Positions 17,803 to 28,039 of a DNA stretch of 35,819 nt are shown here, piece after piece. The number at the start of each line of letters is the position of its first letter. Positions within the stretch are counted from its first letter, which is position 1. This DNA is from an uncultured Acidobacteriota bacterium (GTDB lineage: Bacteria > Acidobacteriota > Thermoanaerobaculia > Gp7-AA8): NCBI GenBank assembly GCA_946887105.1, contig CAMPKJ010000019.1, positions 1 through 35,819 of the forward strand. Reading direction: 5' to 3'. The translations under genes and the position numbers were made by a program. The notes under the pieces were generated by a model, which ran no database searches, was not told the DNA's origin, and worked only from the letters and a program-made list of their open reading frames with translations.

Positions 17803-17816
17803 ATGACGGATGTCAT
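17803..17816 (+). promoter_or_regulatory. FNR/Dnr-like operator (ATGAC-N4-GTCAT)
   Basis: A perfect 5-bp inverted repeat with a 4-base spacer. It keeps the TGA-N6-TCA core and the spacing of FNR-type sites (TTGAT-N4-ATCAA). It lies 21 bases after the regulator's stop and 50 bases before ATG of ric. A TAGAGT at 17839-17844 could serve as the -10 box, which would put the dyad centre near -41.5, the class II activator position. Confidence 0.6.
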
Positions 17817-17828
17817 CGCCAGGATCCG

Positions 17829-17848
17829 CGTCACTTCGTAGAGTGACG
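17829..17848 (+). promoter_or_regulatory. Second dyad overlapping the putative ric promoter
   Basis: CGTCACT and AGTGACG form perfect 7-bp arms around TCGTAG. The dyad covers the candidate -10 box and ends five bases before the AAGGAG ribosome site. It could be a repressor operator or a 5'-leader hairpin. Confidence 0.4.
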
Positions 17849-17865
17849 TCAACGAAGGAGACCGC

Positions 17866-18636
17866 ATGACACCGAACAACAACATCACCACCCTCGCCGA
17901 GCTCGCCATCGCCATGCCGGCGGCGATCGGCGTATTCGAGCGCCTGGGCATCGATTTCTGCTGCCACGGCGACCAGACCATCCACGCTGCCTCCGCGGCG
18001 GCGGGGCTCACCGCGAGTGAACTGCTCGCCCTCATCAACCGCGAGCCCGCTCCCGCCGAGGAGCGCTCGTGGAGCACGGCGTCGATGGCCGAGATGATCC
18101 GCTTCATCGTCGACACGCATCATCGCTATACGCGCGACGCGATCTCGAGGCTGCCGGCGCTCGCGCAGAAAGTCCACGACGTCCATCACGAGCGGCATCC
18201 CGAACTGGCGAACGTCGCCCGCATCACCGGCGAGCTGGCGGCCGAGCTCTTCCCGCACATGTTGAAAGAAGAGCAGGTGCTCTTCCCGTACATCACCCCG
18301 CTCGAACAGGCCATCGCGAACGGCGACGAACCGCCGACGCCGTTCTTCGGCACGGTGAAGAACCCCGTGCGCATGATGATGACCGAGCACGAGACCGCGG
18401 GCGAGATGCTGGCGGAGCTGCGGGTCCTCACGAACGGCTACGAACTGCCGGCGGATGCGTGCACGTCGTACCGGATCCTCTACCAACGCCTCGGCGAGCT
18501 CGAAGGCGATCTGCACCGTCACATCCACCTCGAAAACAACGTCCTCTTTCCGCGTGCGTTGAGCGCCGAAGAGACCGTGCCGGCTCCGCAGTTCGCCGTT
18601 GCGGCTGGATCCTGCGGTGGCCACTGCAATCACTGA
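17866..18636 (+). CDS. ric: Iron-sulfur cluster repair di-iron protein (Ric/YtfE/ScdA)
   Basis: 256 residues. The N-terminal DUF542/ScdA_N domain (about 5-60) carries the hallmark FCCHG with Cys32-Cys33. The hemerythrin-like domain supplies His and Glu ligands in DTHHRYT, HHERHPEL, LFPHMLKEEQVLFPY, TEHETAGEM and HRHIHLENNVLFPR. The family repairs Fe-S clusters damaged by NO or oxidants and can release or handle NO. AAGGAG lies ahead of ATG 17866. An unusual tail, GSCGGHCNH, ends the protein. It leads an operon rich in Fe-S subunits, which fits a protective or assembly role for them. Confidence 0.92.
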   Translation: MTPNNNITTLAELAIAMPAAIGVFERLGIDFCCHGDQTIHAASAAAGLTASELLALINREPAPAEERSWSTASMAEMIRFIVDTHHRYTRDAISRLPALAQKVHDVHHERHPELANVARITGELAAELFPHMLKEEQVLFPYITPLEQAIANGDEPPTPFFGTVKNPVRMMMTEHETAGEMLAELRVLTNGYELPADACTSYRILYQRLGELEGDLHRHIHLENNVLFPRALSAEETVPAPQFAVAAGSCGGHCNH

Positions 18637-19408
18637 GCTGCGCGTCGCGTGGCGTCCGCTGGCGATCCCGAACGAGCACGGCGGCTGGGGCTTTCTGCTC
18701 GAGCCGCTGTTGCTCGGCTTCGCAGTCGCGCCGTCCCACGCCGGCGCGGCGGTGATCGTGGCGATGGTCGCGGCATTCTTCGCGCGGCATCCGCTGCGGC
18801 TCGCCGTCCGCGACTGGACGCTCGGCCGGCAGTATCCGCGCACGCGCGCGTGTACCTGGCTCGCCATCGCGTACGGTGTTCCGGCGATCGTCGCGCTGCT
18901 CGCCGCCATCGCGCTGTCGTCGCCGACGCTGCTGATCCCGTTTGCGTTGGCGCTGCCGCTCGTGCTCGTGCAGTTCACGTACGACGTACGCAACAGCGGA
19001 CGGGAGCTCGTCGCGGAGCTCTGTGGTGCCGCCGCAGCCGCTGCAGGCGGCGCTGCGTGCGTTCTCGCAGGTGGAGGCGATGCGCGGATGGCGCTGCTCG
19101 TCGCGGGCCTCGGCGTCTGCCGCGCGGTGCCGACCGTCATCTACGTTCGATCGCTGCTGCGGCGGGACGGATTTGGATCGAGCCTGCTCCTGCACGCGCT
19201 CGCTGTCGGCGGCGCCGGCGTGCTGGGGCGCGTTGCGTCCGTTCCGGCGCTGGTCCTGATCGCTCCGGTTGCGTTGCTGATTCGCGCCGCCGTGGCACCG
19301 TTGCGGCCGATTCCGGCTGCGCGCCGCGTGGGGATCGAGGAAGTGATCTGGGGCATTGCGACGACGATCGTCCTGGCCGTTGCGATCGGTCGAGTGGTTC
19401 ATCCGTGA
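18617..19408 (+). CDS. ywiC: YwiC-like polytopic membrane protein
   Basis: About 263 residues from GTG 18617, overlapping ric by 20 bases; a TTG at 18599 is the other possible start. The signature PNEHGGWGFLLEPLLLG near the N-terminus and about eight or nine helices place it in the YwiC-like family. Its namesake in Bacillus lies beside nitrate-respiration genes (narK-fnr region), and family members often sit in nar or related loci. Distant similarity to UbiA-type prenyltransferases has been noted for such folds, but no aspartate-rich catalytic motif is evident to me here. The biochemical role is unknown. Confidence 0.75.
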   Translation: MATAITELRVAWRPLAIPNEHGGWGFLLEPLLLGFAVAPSHAGAAVIVAMVAAFFARHPLRLAVRDWTLGRQYPRTRACTWLAIAYGVPAIVALLAAIALSSPTLLIPFALALPLVLVQFTYDVRNSGRELVAELCGAAAAAAGGAACVLAGGGDARMALLVAGLGVCRAVPTVIYVRSLLRRDGFGSSLLLHALAVGGAGVLGRVASVPALVLIAPVALLIRAAVAPLRPIPAARRVGIEEVIWGIATTIVLAVAIGRVVHP

Positions 19409-19456
19409 TATGGAAAGGCTGAACGTGGAACGAAGATCGCACGCCGGGAGGAGTTG

Positions 19457-20539
19457 ATGTTCGGTCGAGTCGGCAAAGAGCGCATCGTCGGAGTGGGATG
19501 GGGAACGCTGTTCACCGCGATTCTCGCGGTGCTGATCGTGGTGGGGTCGCGTAATTTGCAGCATTTCGACGCGGCGCTGGTCGGGTACACGTTCGCGGTG
19601 CTCTTCGCGACGTTCGCGATCACGTACCGCTACGCGATGTGGCTCCAGCGTCCGCCCACGCGCCGCTACTGGAATCGCGGCTGGCAGGTGTTCTTCAGCC
19701 GCAGGTACCTGGTCACGAACATCCGCAACTGGTTCGCGCGCGTGACGGCCGACTTCGCGCTGAACCGCTTCATCTTCCGGCGCGGCTCGGGCCGCGGGCT
19801 CGCGCACGCGCTGATCATGTGGGGCTGCATCCTCGCGTTCGCGATCACCTTTCCGCTCGTGTTCGGATGGATTCACTTCGAGACGGTGCCGGGCGATCTC
19901 ACGTCGTACCGCACGTTCGTCTTCGGCTTCGCCACGTCGTCCTTCCCGATCCATTCGGCGATCGCGTTTCTCATCTTCCACGGCCTGGTGTGGTCGTCGT
20001 TCCTGGTCATCGCCGGCGTGATGCTGGCCATGCGGCGGCGCATGCGCGATCACGGCGCGGCCGCGCTGCAACGCTTTGGCGAGGACTTTCTGCCGCTGAT
20101 TCTCCTCTTCGCCATCAGCATGACCGGGCTGCTGCTGACCGCCAGCTACACGTGGATGCAGGGGTACGGCTACGACTTTCTGGCGCTGCTGCACGCGATC
20201 ACGGTGATCTTCACGCTGCTGTACCTGCCGTTCGGGAAGTTCTTCCACATCTTCCAGAGGCCCGCGCAGCTCGGCGTCAGTTTCTACAAGGACGTGGCCG
20301 CGCGCGAAGGGATGGCTGCATGCCGGCGCTGCGGACAGGAGTACGCGCCGCTGCTGCAGGTCAACGACCTCATCGAAGTCGAGCGCGAGCTCGGCTACCG
20401 CTACGAGACCGATGTTCCCGGCGTCGAGCATTACCAGCGGATCTGCCCCGCATGCCGGCGATCGATGCTCGCCATTGCACAAGGCGAGCTGTGGGGCCGG
20501 CGCGGAAGCCCGGCCGAGCACGAGGCAGTGAGGACCTGA
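19457..20539 (+). CDS. NarI/HdrE/DsrM-like b-type cytochrome subunit with C-terminal CxxC-CxxC domain
   Basis: 360 residues from ATG 19457, after GGGAGGAG; a TTG one codon earlier is less likely. Six hydrophobic helices are visible. The last, [21 protein letters not shown], has His246 and His264, and this 18-residue spacing matches the haem-ligand pair of NarI. Further candidate ligands are His117 (GLAHA) and His166/His175 ([12 protein letters not shown]). After the membrane part, a soluble segment holds CRRCG (C289/C292) and CPAC (C330/C333), resembling rubredoxin or zinc-ribbon knuckles. It should oxidise quinol and feed the Fe-S subunits of the downstream complex, four bases away. Confidence 0.78.
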   Translation: MFGRVGKERIVGVGWGTLFTAILAVLIVVGSRNLQHFDAALVGYTFAVLFATFAITYRYAMWLQRPPTRRYWNRGWQVFFSRRYLVTNIRNWFARVTADFALNRFIFRRGSGRGLAHALIMWGCILAFAITFPLVFGWIHFETVPGDLTSYRTFVFGFATSSFPIHSAIAFLIFHGLVWSSFLVIAGVMLAMRRRMRDHGAAALQRFGEDFLPLILLFAISMTGLLLTASYTWMQGYGYDFLALLHAITVIFTLLYLPFGKFFHIFQRPAQLGVSFYKDVAAREGMAACRRCGQEYAPLLQVNDLIEVERELGYRYETDVPGVEHYQRICPACRRSMLAIAQGELWGRRGSPAEHEAVRT

Positions 20540-20543
20540 ATCG

Positions 20544-22762
<2,219 letters not shown>

Positions 22763-22766
<4 letters not shown>

Positions 22767-23395
22767 TGGGTGCCGTCGCGAACATGGAGTTCTTCCTCGA
22801 TCCGAACCGCTGCATCGGTTGCCAGTCGTGCGTCGCCGCCTGCAGCGAGTGCGATACGCATCGCGGCCACTCGATGATCCACCTGCAGTACGTCGACCGG
22901 CCCATCTCGGTGCAGACCGTCCCCGTGGTCTGCATGCACTGCGACTCGCCGACGTGCGCGGAAGTGTGTCCCGCCGATGCCATCAAGCGCACCGGCGACG
23001 GCGTCGTGCAGACCGCGCGCAAGCCGCGCTGCATCGCGTGCAACAACTGCGTGCTGGCCTGCCCGTTCGGCGTGCCGAAGATGCAGACCGAGTTCTCGCT
23101 GATGATGAAGTGCGACATGTGCTACGACCGCACGTCGATCGGCCTGAAGCCAATGTGCGCGAGCGTCTGTCCCTCCGGCGCGCTGTACTTCGGCACGCGT
23201 GAGGAGATCGAACAGCTGCGGCCGCGCTCCGAGCCGGTGAACACCTTCCAGTTCGGCCAGCAGACCATCACCACCAAGGTGCACATGATGGTGCCGCGCG
23301 ATGCGCAGGCCACGCACGTGGACGTGCTCTCGGCGATGGACGACGCGCCGGTCGGCCGCAGCGACATGCTCGATACCGTGTTCGACGAGATGTGA
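22763..23395 (+). CDS. Ferredoxin-like electron-transfer subunit with four [4Fe-4S] sites
   Basis: 210 residues from ATG 22763. Sixteen Cys fall into the four groups of the DmsB/PhsB/NrfC family: [37 protein letters not shown] and [21 protein letters not shown]. No signal peptide is seen. It should wire the b-type membrane subunit to the Mo subunit on the cytoplasmic face. It is translationally coupled to the catalytic gene and followed after 12 bases by the Rieske gene. The C-terminal 50 residues lack the hydrophobic anchor found in some relatives. Confidence 0.92.
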
Positions 23396-23407
23396 GGATT
23401 CGTGACG

Positions 23408-23974
23408 ATGACCGGCATTCCGACCATTCCCACGCGCACCACGCCCGACCAGATCTCGGTTCCGCCGGACGGCAGGCCGTATCACGATCAGCCGCAGTGG
23501 CGGAACGACTTTCCGATCGACTGGCCGCAGGACGAGTTCGTGGCGCGCCGCGACTTCACGAAGTTCCTCGTGCTGACCAGCTTCGCCTTCGTGGTCGGGC
23601 AGCTCTGGATCGTCTTCGAGAACTTCGCGCGCCGCCGCACCGGACGTCTTCCGGTGAAGCGCATCATCCGCGCCGATGCGATCGGCATCGGCGCGGCGCA
23701 CGTGTTCGAGTATCCCGAGGCGCACGACATCTGCCTGGTCGTGCGTACCGGTCCGCAGCATTACGTCGCGTACAACCAGAAGTGCACGCACCTCAGCTGC
23801 GCCGTGGTCCCCGATGCCGCAAACGGGCGGCTGCACTGCCCCTGTCACAACGGCTTCTTCGATCTCCAGAGCGGCGTGCCGATCGCCGGCCCGCCGCGCC
23901 GCCCGCTCGAGCGCATCGTTCTCGAGATCCGCAACGGCGATCTCTACGCCGTTGGACGCGAGGTGCGGGCATGA
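23408..23974 (+). CDS. Membrane-anchored Rieske [2Fe-2S] protein
   Basis: 188 residues from ATG 23408, with GAGGA nine bases upstream; a GTG at 23402 is too close to that site. A polar N-terminus is followed by ARRDFTKFLVLTSFAFVVG, a twin-arginine-like uncleaved signal anchor (RR at 47-48). The cluster motifs are CTHLSC (C126, H128, C131) and CPCH (C144, C146, H147): four cysteines as in bc1/b6f Rieske proteins, including the disulfide pair. The residues after CPCH are NGFF, not GSxY, so the Ser and Tyr that raise potential are missing and a lower, menaquinol-range potential is expected. It overlaps the next gene by ATGA. Confidence 0.88.
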   Translation: MTGIPTIPTRTTPDQISVPPDGRPYHDQPQWRNDFPIDWPQDEFVARRDFTKFLVLTSFAFVVGQLWIVFENFARRRTGRLPVKRIIRADAIGIGAAHVFEYPEAHDICLVVRTGPQHYVAYNQKCTHLSCAVVPDAANGRLHCPCHNGFFDLQSGVPIAGPPRRPLERIVLEIRNGDLYAVGREVRA

Positions 23975-24195
23975 AGCGCGCGTTTTCCCGCCAGCAGAAG
24001 ATGACCATCGTCTTCGGCATCCTCTCGATCGTGGTGATGATCGTGGTGCTGCAACTCTGGCTGCTGACCGCGACGATGAATGCGTTTCTGGCCGACCAGC
24101 AGCGCGTGATCCTCCCCGCCGCCATCGGCAGCATCATCTGCTTCGCCCTGAACCTCGGGCTGCTCTCCTACATCTACAAGATGGAGCGGCGCTGA
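23971..24195 (+). CDS. Small two-helix membrane protein of the molybdoenzyme operon
   Basis: 74 residues, starting inside the Rieske stop codon. A basic N-terminus (MKRAFSRQQK) precedes two helices, IVFGILSIVVMIVVLQLWLL and ILPAAIGSIICFALNLGLLS, and the end is YIYKMERR. No cofactor motif is present. Its coupling to the Rieske gene suggests a small structural subunit of the complex, comparable to single- or double-helix accessory subunits of respiratory enzymes. Function is inferred from position only. Confidence 0.78.
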   Translation: MKRAFSRQQKMTIVFGILSIVVMIVVLQLWLLTATMNAFLADQQRVILPAAIGSIICFALNLGLLSYIYKMERR

Positions 24196-24217
24196 GTCCG
24201 GCGAACCGCGGCCTCAG
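24192..24217. terminator. Possible bidirectional hairpin between convergent genes
   Basis: CTGAG (24192-24196) and CTCAG (24213-24217) can pair, with an inner CCG/CGG. Both arms contain the stop codons of the facing genes, so the symmetry may be coincidental. There is no T-tract. Confidence 0.25.
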
Positions 24218-24486
24218 GGATCGATGATGCAGCCGTAGGTGGCCGAGGTGGAATACGGGCTGGTCACTCCCCACTGGCTGTCCAGTACGCCCTCGCACGT
24301 GTAGTAGCGATAGCCCACCTGAACGGAATGGCTGGCATTGTTGTAGTACTTGATGTGCGTGCCATGCGCGGGCTCGGCCTGCGCGGTCGTGGGCGCCAGA
24401 AGTACGACGGCGCCGGCGGTCACGACGAGCAGCGCCAGAAGAGTGGTCAGCGTCAGGGTCGGCGATGAGGATCGAAAGATGGTCAT
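24214..24486 (-). CDS. Small secreted protein (DUF6289-like)
   Basis: 90 residues from ATG 24486, with AAAGGAAC upstream. A long signal peptide (LTLTTLLALLVVTAGAVVLL ending TAQAE) leaves a mature part of about 45 residues with many Tyr and two Cys (YTCEGVLDSQWG...YGCIIDP), probably disulfide-linked. It resembles the small DUF6289 exported proteins, but I cannot verify the family. It stands alone, downstream of and on the same strand as the large sensor kinase. Confidence 0.7.
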   Translation of the reverse strand: MTIFRSSSPTLTLTTLLALLVVTAGAVVLLAPTTAQAEPAHGTHIKYYNNASHSVQVGYRYYTCEGVLDSQWGVTSPYSTSATYGCIIDP

Positions 24487-24540
24487 GAAAGTGTTCCTTT
24501 CTGTTAGGAACTGCATCATACCTTACTTCCATCCAGACGG

Positions 24541-27297
24541 CTATGCCGTAGCCTCGGCGCCCAGCGCGATCGCCGGATCCCCGGCGCGCTCCGCCTCCGC
24601 GAGCGGGACGGTGAAATAGAACGTGCTGCCGTGACCCAGTACGCTCTCCACCCAGATCTTTCCGCCATGCTGCTGCACGATGCTCCGGCAGATGGACAGG
24701 CCGAGCCCGGTGCCGCCTTTGTCGCGCGAGTCCGATGCATCGACCTGCTGGAAACGCTCGAACACCCGCTCCAGTTTGTCGGCCGGGATTCCTCGTCCCT
24801 GATCGGCCACCCGGAAGCGCAGCATCGATCCGGCCCGATCCGCGCTCAGCGTGATCGTGGTCGCCGGCAGCGAGAACTTGATGGCGTTGCTGAGCAGATT
24901 GGTCAACGTCTGCATCATGCGGTCCTGGTCGGCGCGGATCGTTCCGGGAAAGGGGGCGCAAAGGAGAGCCACGCCCGCTTTGTCGGCCATCGGTTTCATG
25001 ACTTCCATCGCCTGCTGCATGAGATCGGTGACGTCGATCGGCCGCAGGGCCGGGACGAGCGCGCCCGATTCCAGGCGTTCGATGTCGAGGATGTCGTTGA
25101 TCAGCCGGACCAGGCGATCGGTGTTCGACACGGCGATCTCCAGCATGCGCTGCGCCTTCGGCGAGACGTTCCCGACGAGACCACTGGCGAGAAGCCCGAG
25201 CGAGCCGCGCATGGAGGTGAGCGGCGTTCGCAATTCGTGACTGACGGTGGAGACGAACTGCGACTTGAGACGGTCCACGTCGTGCTTCTGGGTGATGTCG
25301 CGGAAGGCCACCACCGCGCCGATGATCTGACCGTTTTCGTCGACCATCGGATTGCTGGTGAAGTCGGCCGGAAATTTCGACCCGTCCGCGTGCATGAACC
25401 GGAAGGAGTCGCTGGTCTCGCGCGTGCCGCGTTGCAGCGTCGCCGCGATCGGAGACTCTTCCCACCGGAAACCGGCTTCATCGGGGGCACCGGGATCGAA
25501 TAGATCGCGCAGGTTCCGGCCGAGCAGATCGTCCGGATCGAGCCCGAGCATCGCCGCCGCGGCCGGATTGGCGGAGATGATGTTGCCGTTGCGATCGCCG
25601 CCCAGGATTCCCTCGCCGACCGAATCGAGAATCATCTCGTTCTGGCGGCTCAACGCTGCGACGGTCTGCTCCGCGATCTTCTGCTCGGTCACGTCGCTCA
25701 TCGCGCCGATCAGCCGGATCGGGACATCGCCATCGTCGCGAACGATGTATGCACGGTCGATGATGTGCGCGTACGTTCCGTTCGCGCGGAGATAGCGATA
25801 CTCGAACGCCATGAGGTTGGCCGAGCCGGCGATGGCGTCGGCGAATTCGCGGGATACCCGCTCCCGGTCGTCGGCATGAATGCGCGCGATCCAGTTCTCC
25901 ACGAGGGCGGGCTCGCTTTCCGAGAAGCCGTATTCGCTCGCCAGGCTCCCGTTGACCTGCCCCGCTTGCGTCGCCATGTCGAGGTCCCAGATCACGTCGC
26001 TGGTGGCGCGTGCTGCCAACGCGAACCGCTCCTGACTCCTGCGCAGGTTCTCGCGCGAGGTCTCCAGTTCGTCGGTCATGGTGTTGAACGTGACGGCCAG
26101 GGCCCCGAGCTCTTTGACGGCAGGCACGCGAACCCGAGTGTCGAAGTCGCCGCGGCCGATCCGCTCGGCGGCGACCTGCAGATTCACGATCGGAGCGATC
26201 ATGCGACGCGAGAAATGCAGCGGCACGCCGAAGGCGATCAACAGCATCACCACTCCGAGGAGCGCGAGAATCGTACGTACCCTGGCGGTTTCCTCGCGCA
26301 GGAAGGCGAGGTCCCGGCGCACGGCCTCGGTTTCACGGAAGATGTAGATCTTCAGACCTCGGGCCGTGGGCGTCTCCTCGAATTCCATCTCCTCGACCAG
26401 GATCGTCTTGGCCTCGGCGTCCGCCCCCGCCGCCACGAGCTCGAAGACACGCTCGCCCCGCGCCTGAAGGCTCCGGTGATTGCGATGCGTGGTCTCGAGA
26501 GTCGTCAGATCCGCGTGCTCTCCGGCGTCCTTCAGAATCGCGGATCGCCATGTGGTGAAGAACGTCTCGGCGCGACTCCGAAACGCCGCGTCCTCGAAGC
26601 GGAGCGATGGATCCGCGGTGAGGTAGAACTCCCAGTACGTCGCGATGCTGGCTTCCAATACATTGCGCAGCCGGGCCGACTGGAGAGTCTTGGCCACGTG
26701 CGCGTCGAGCTCCGCGACGCCTTCCTGCAGGTTCCCGAACCCGAGGAAGCCGGAGTACAGGATTCCGCCACTGATCCGGTCGAGGGAGCGGGAGATGTCC
26801 TGCTCGCGTTGCAGCAGCGCGTCGAGCGTCAGCTGCAGGATCAGCTTCGTGCGCGGCCGGACCTCCCGCATCAGGATGTTCGTGGCCTCGCGCGGCCGTC
26901 CCCGGCGGTTCAAGTCGATGATGCGATCGCCGGCGGCAGTGACCGCGGCATGCTCCGCTTCGATCCGCCGAACCGCCGCGGACTCGTCGCGGATGGTCGC
27001 GCCGGCCGCCTCCTGCCATTCGACGAAAGCCTGGCGAGCTTCGCCGTGGGCCCGGCGGACTTCATCCACATCGTCCTCGGATCCCGTCACGAGCAGATCG
27101 GCGTATTCGCGGCTCTGTTCCGTGACCGTCGCCCCGAACTCCAGGATCGCCAGCGTCGCATCGAGGTCCTGTTCGATGCGCGCGATGTCCTGATGGACCA
27201 GCACGTACGGAATCATCGCCGTCACCACCAGGATCGCCAGCGCGATCACGAAGGGGATCACCAGCAGCATGGACTGCATCCGGAGTGTGATTTTCAT
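24541..27297 (-). CDS. Large membrane sensor histidine kinase (HAMP-PAS-PAS-HisKA-HATPase)
   Basis: 918 residues. The first helix (SMLLVIPFVIALAILVVTA) precedes a periplasmic helical domain of about 310 residues of the four-helix-bundle kind. The second helix (TILALLGVVMLLIAFGVPL) is followed by HAMP (about 365-415) and two PAS domains (about 425-540 and 550-675, with the PAC segment VVAFRDITQKHD). HisKA has the phospho-acceptor His687 in VSHELRTPL, and HATPase shows NLLSNAIKFS, DQGRGIP and GTGLGLSIC. There is no receiver domain and no response-regulator gene nearby, so it is an orphan kinase. Four bases separate it from the upstream exported-protein gene. Confidence 0.9.
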   Translation of the reverse strand: MKITLRMQSMLLVIPFVIALAILVVTAMIPYVLVHQDIARIEQDLDATLAILEFGATVTEQSREYADLLVTGSEDDVDEVRRAHGEARQAFVEWQEAAGATIRDESAAVRRIEAEHAAVTAAGDRIIDLNRRGRPREATNILMREVRPRTKLILQLTLDALLQREQDISRSLDRISGGILYSGFLGFGNLQEGVAELDAHVAKTLQSARLRNVLEASIATYWEFYLTADPSLRFEDAAFRSRAETFFTTWRSAILKDAGEHADLTTLETTHRNHRSLQARGERVFELVAAGADAEAKTILVEEMEFEETPTARGLKIYIFRETEAVRRDLAFLREETARVRTILALLGVVMLLIAFGVPLHFSRRMIAPIVNLQVAAERIGRGDFDTRVRVPAVKELGALAVTFNTMTDELETSRENLRRSQERFALAARATSDVIWDLDMATQAGQVNGSLASEYGFSESEPALVENWIARIHADDRERVSREFADAIAGSANLMAFEYRYLRANGTYAHIIDRAYIVRDDGDVPIRLIGAMSDVTEQKIAEQTVAALSRQNEMILDSVGEGILGGDRNGNIISANPAAAAMLGLDPDDLLGRNLRDLFDPGAPDEAGFRWEESPIAATLQRGTRETSDSFRFMHADGSKFPADFTSNPMVDENGQIIGAVVAFRDITQKHDVDRLKSQFVSTVSHELRTPLTSMRGSLGLLASGLVGNVSPKAQRMLEIAVSNTDRLVRLINDILDIERLESGALVPALRPIDVTDLMQQAMEVMKPMADKAGVALLCAPFPGTIRADQDRMMQTLTNLLSNAIKFSLPATTITLSADRAGSMLRFRVADQGRGIPADKLERVFERFQQVDASDSRDKGGTGLGLSICRSIVQQHGGKIWVESVLGHGSTFYFTVPLAEAERAGDPAIALGAEATA

Positions 27298-27301
27298 GAC
27301 C

Positions 27302-28039
27302 TCAGAACTCGATCGCCGTGTTGAGCATCAGCCGCCCGCTCGACTCGGATTCGGACGAAAGCGCCACTCCGAGTCCCAGCTGCAGACCATCACGCGTCCA
27401 CGCGACTCCGGGGATGATCGATGGGCTGCCGCGGAAGGCGGAGTCGTGGTGGACCTCCAGCGTTCCGCGCCACGCCGCCCACGGCCAGATTGCAGCGACG
27501 TCGATCGACACGTTCCGCTTGCCGTCTTCTTGCTCGAGGCTCATCCCCGAATGCAGCTCCGCACGCCGGAGCCGCCAGGCACTGGTCATGCGGATTTCCG
27601 TCTCGCGCAAGTGATTGGCGCGGCTTTCGACGGCGACGATGAGATTGGAGGTCGATCCGCGGAAAACTTCGTACGCCGCTCCGACCTCGATATCGTCGGA
27701 ACCGCCGGCGAGCGCGGAGCGATCGAGAACCTCACCTTCCATCGAGAGTTGAAAGCGGTCCGTCACGCCGATCTCGATCTCGAATTGGCCGCCAATCGAG
27801 TCGCGAAGCGCCGCGCCGCCGGCCTTCTGTGAAGAGAGTGCGAGCGTGAACTGGATCTCTCCCTGCTCCTGCACCTGAGAGATGCTGGCGACGTGAAGCT
27901 CTTCGAGCAAGGCCTCGGGACGCGGCGCGTCTTGCGCGGCCGCGCCTCCGGCGATGGCGATGGCGATGAGCACGATTCCCAGCAGGAGCGCAGCGTTTCG
28001 CGCGGACGACTGTCCATGACGGTTTCCCACGACGGCCAC
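27302..28039 (-). CDS. Exported beta-strand-rich protein, probably outer-membrane
   Basis: About 245 residues. The start is uncertain: GTG 28039 or GTG 28030, with a TTG at 28048 also possible. A signal peptide (LLLGIVLIAIAIAGGAAAQ) is followed by alternating hydrophobic/polar strands (GQFEIEIGVTDRFQLSMEGEV, SNLIVAVESRANH, GLQLGLGVALSSESE) and a terminal aromatic residue (NTAIEF), as in small outer-membrane barrels. It lies four bases before the orphan histidine kinase, so the two are probably co-transcribed and may form a sensing pair. No specific family recognised. Confidence 0.65.
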   Translation of the reverse strand: MAVVGNRHGQSSARNAALLLGIVLIAIAIAGGAAAQDAPRPEALLEELHVASISQVQEQGEIQFTLALSSQKAGGAALRDSIGGQFEIEIGVTDRFQLSMEGEVLDRSALAGGSDDIEVGAAYEVFRGSTSNLIVAVESRANHLRETEIRMTSAWRLRRAELHSGMSLEQEDGKRNVSIDVAAIWPWAAWRGTLEVHHDSAFRGSPSIIPGVAWTRDGLQLGLGVALSSESESSGRLMLNTAIEF

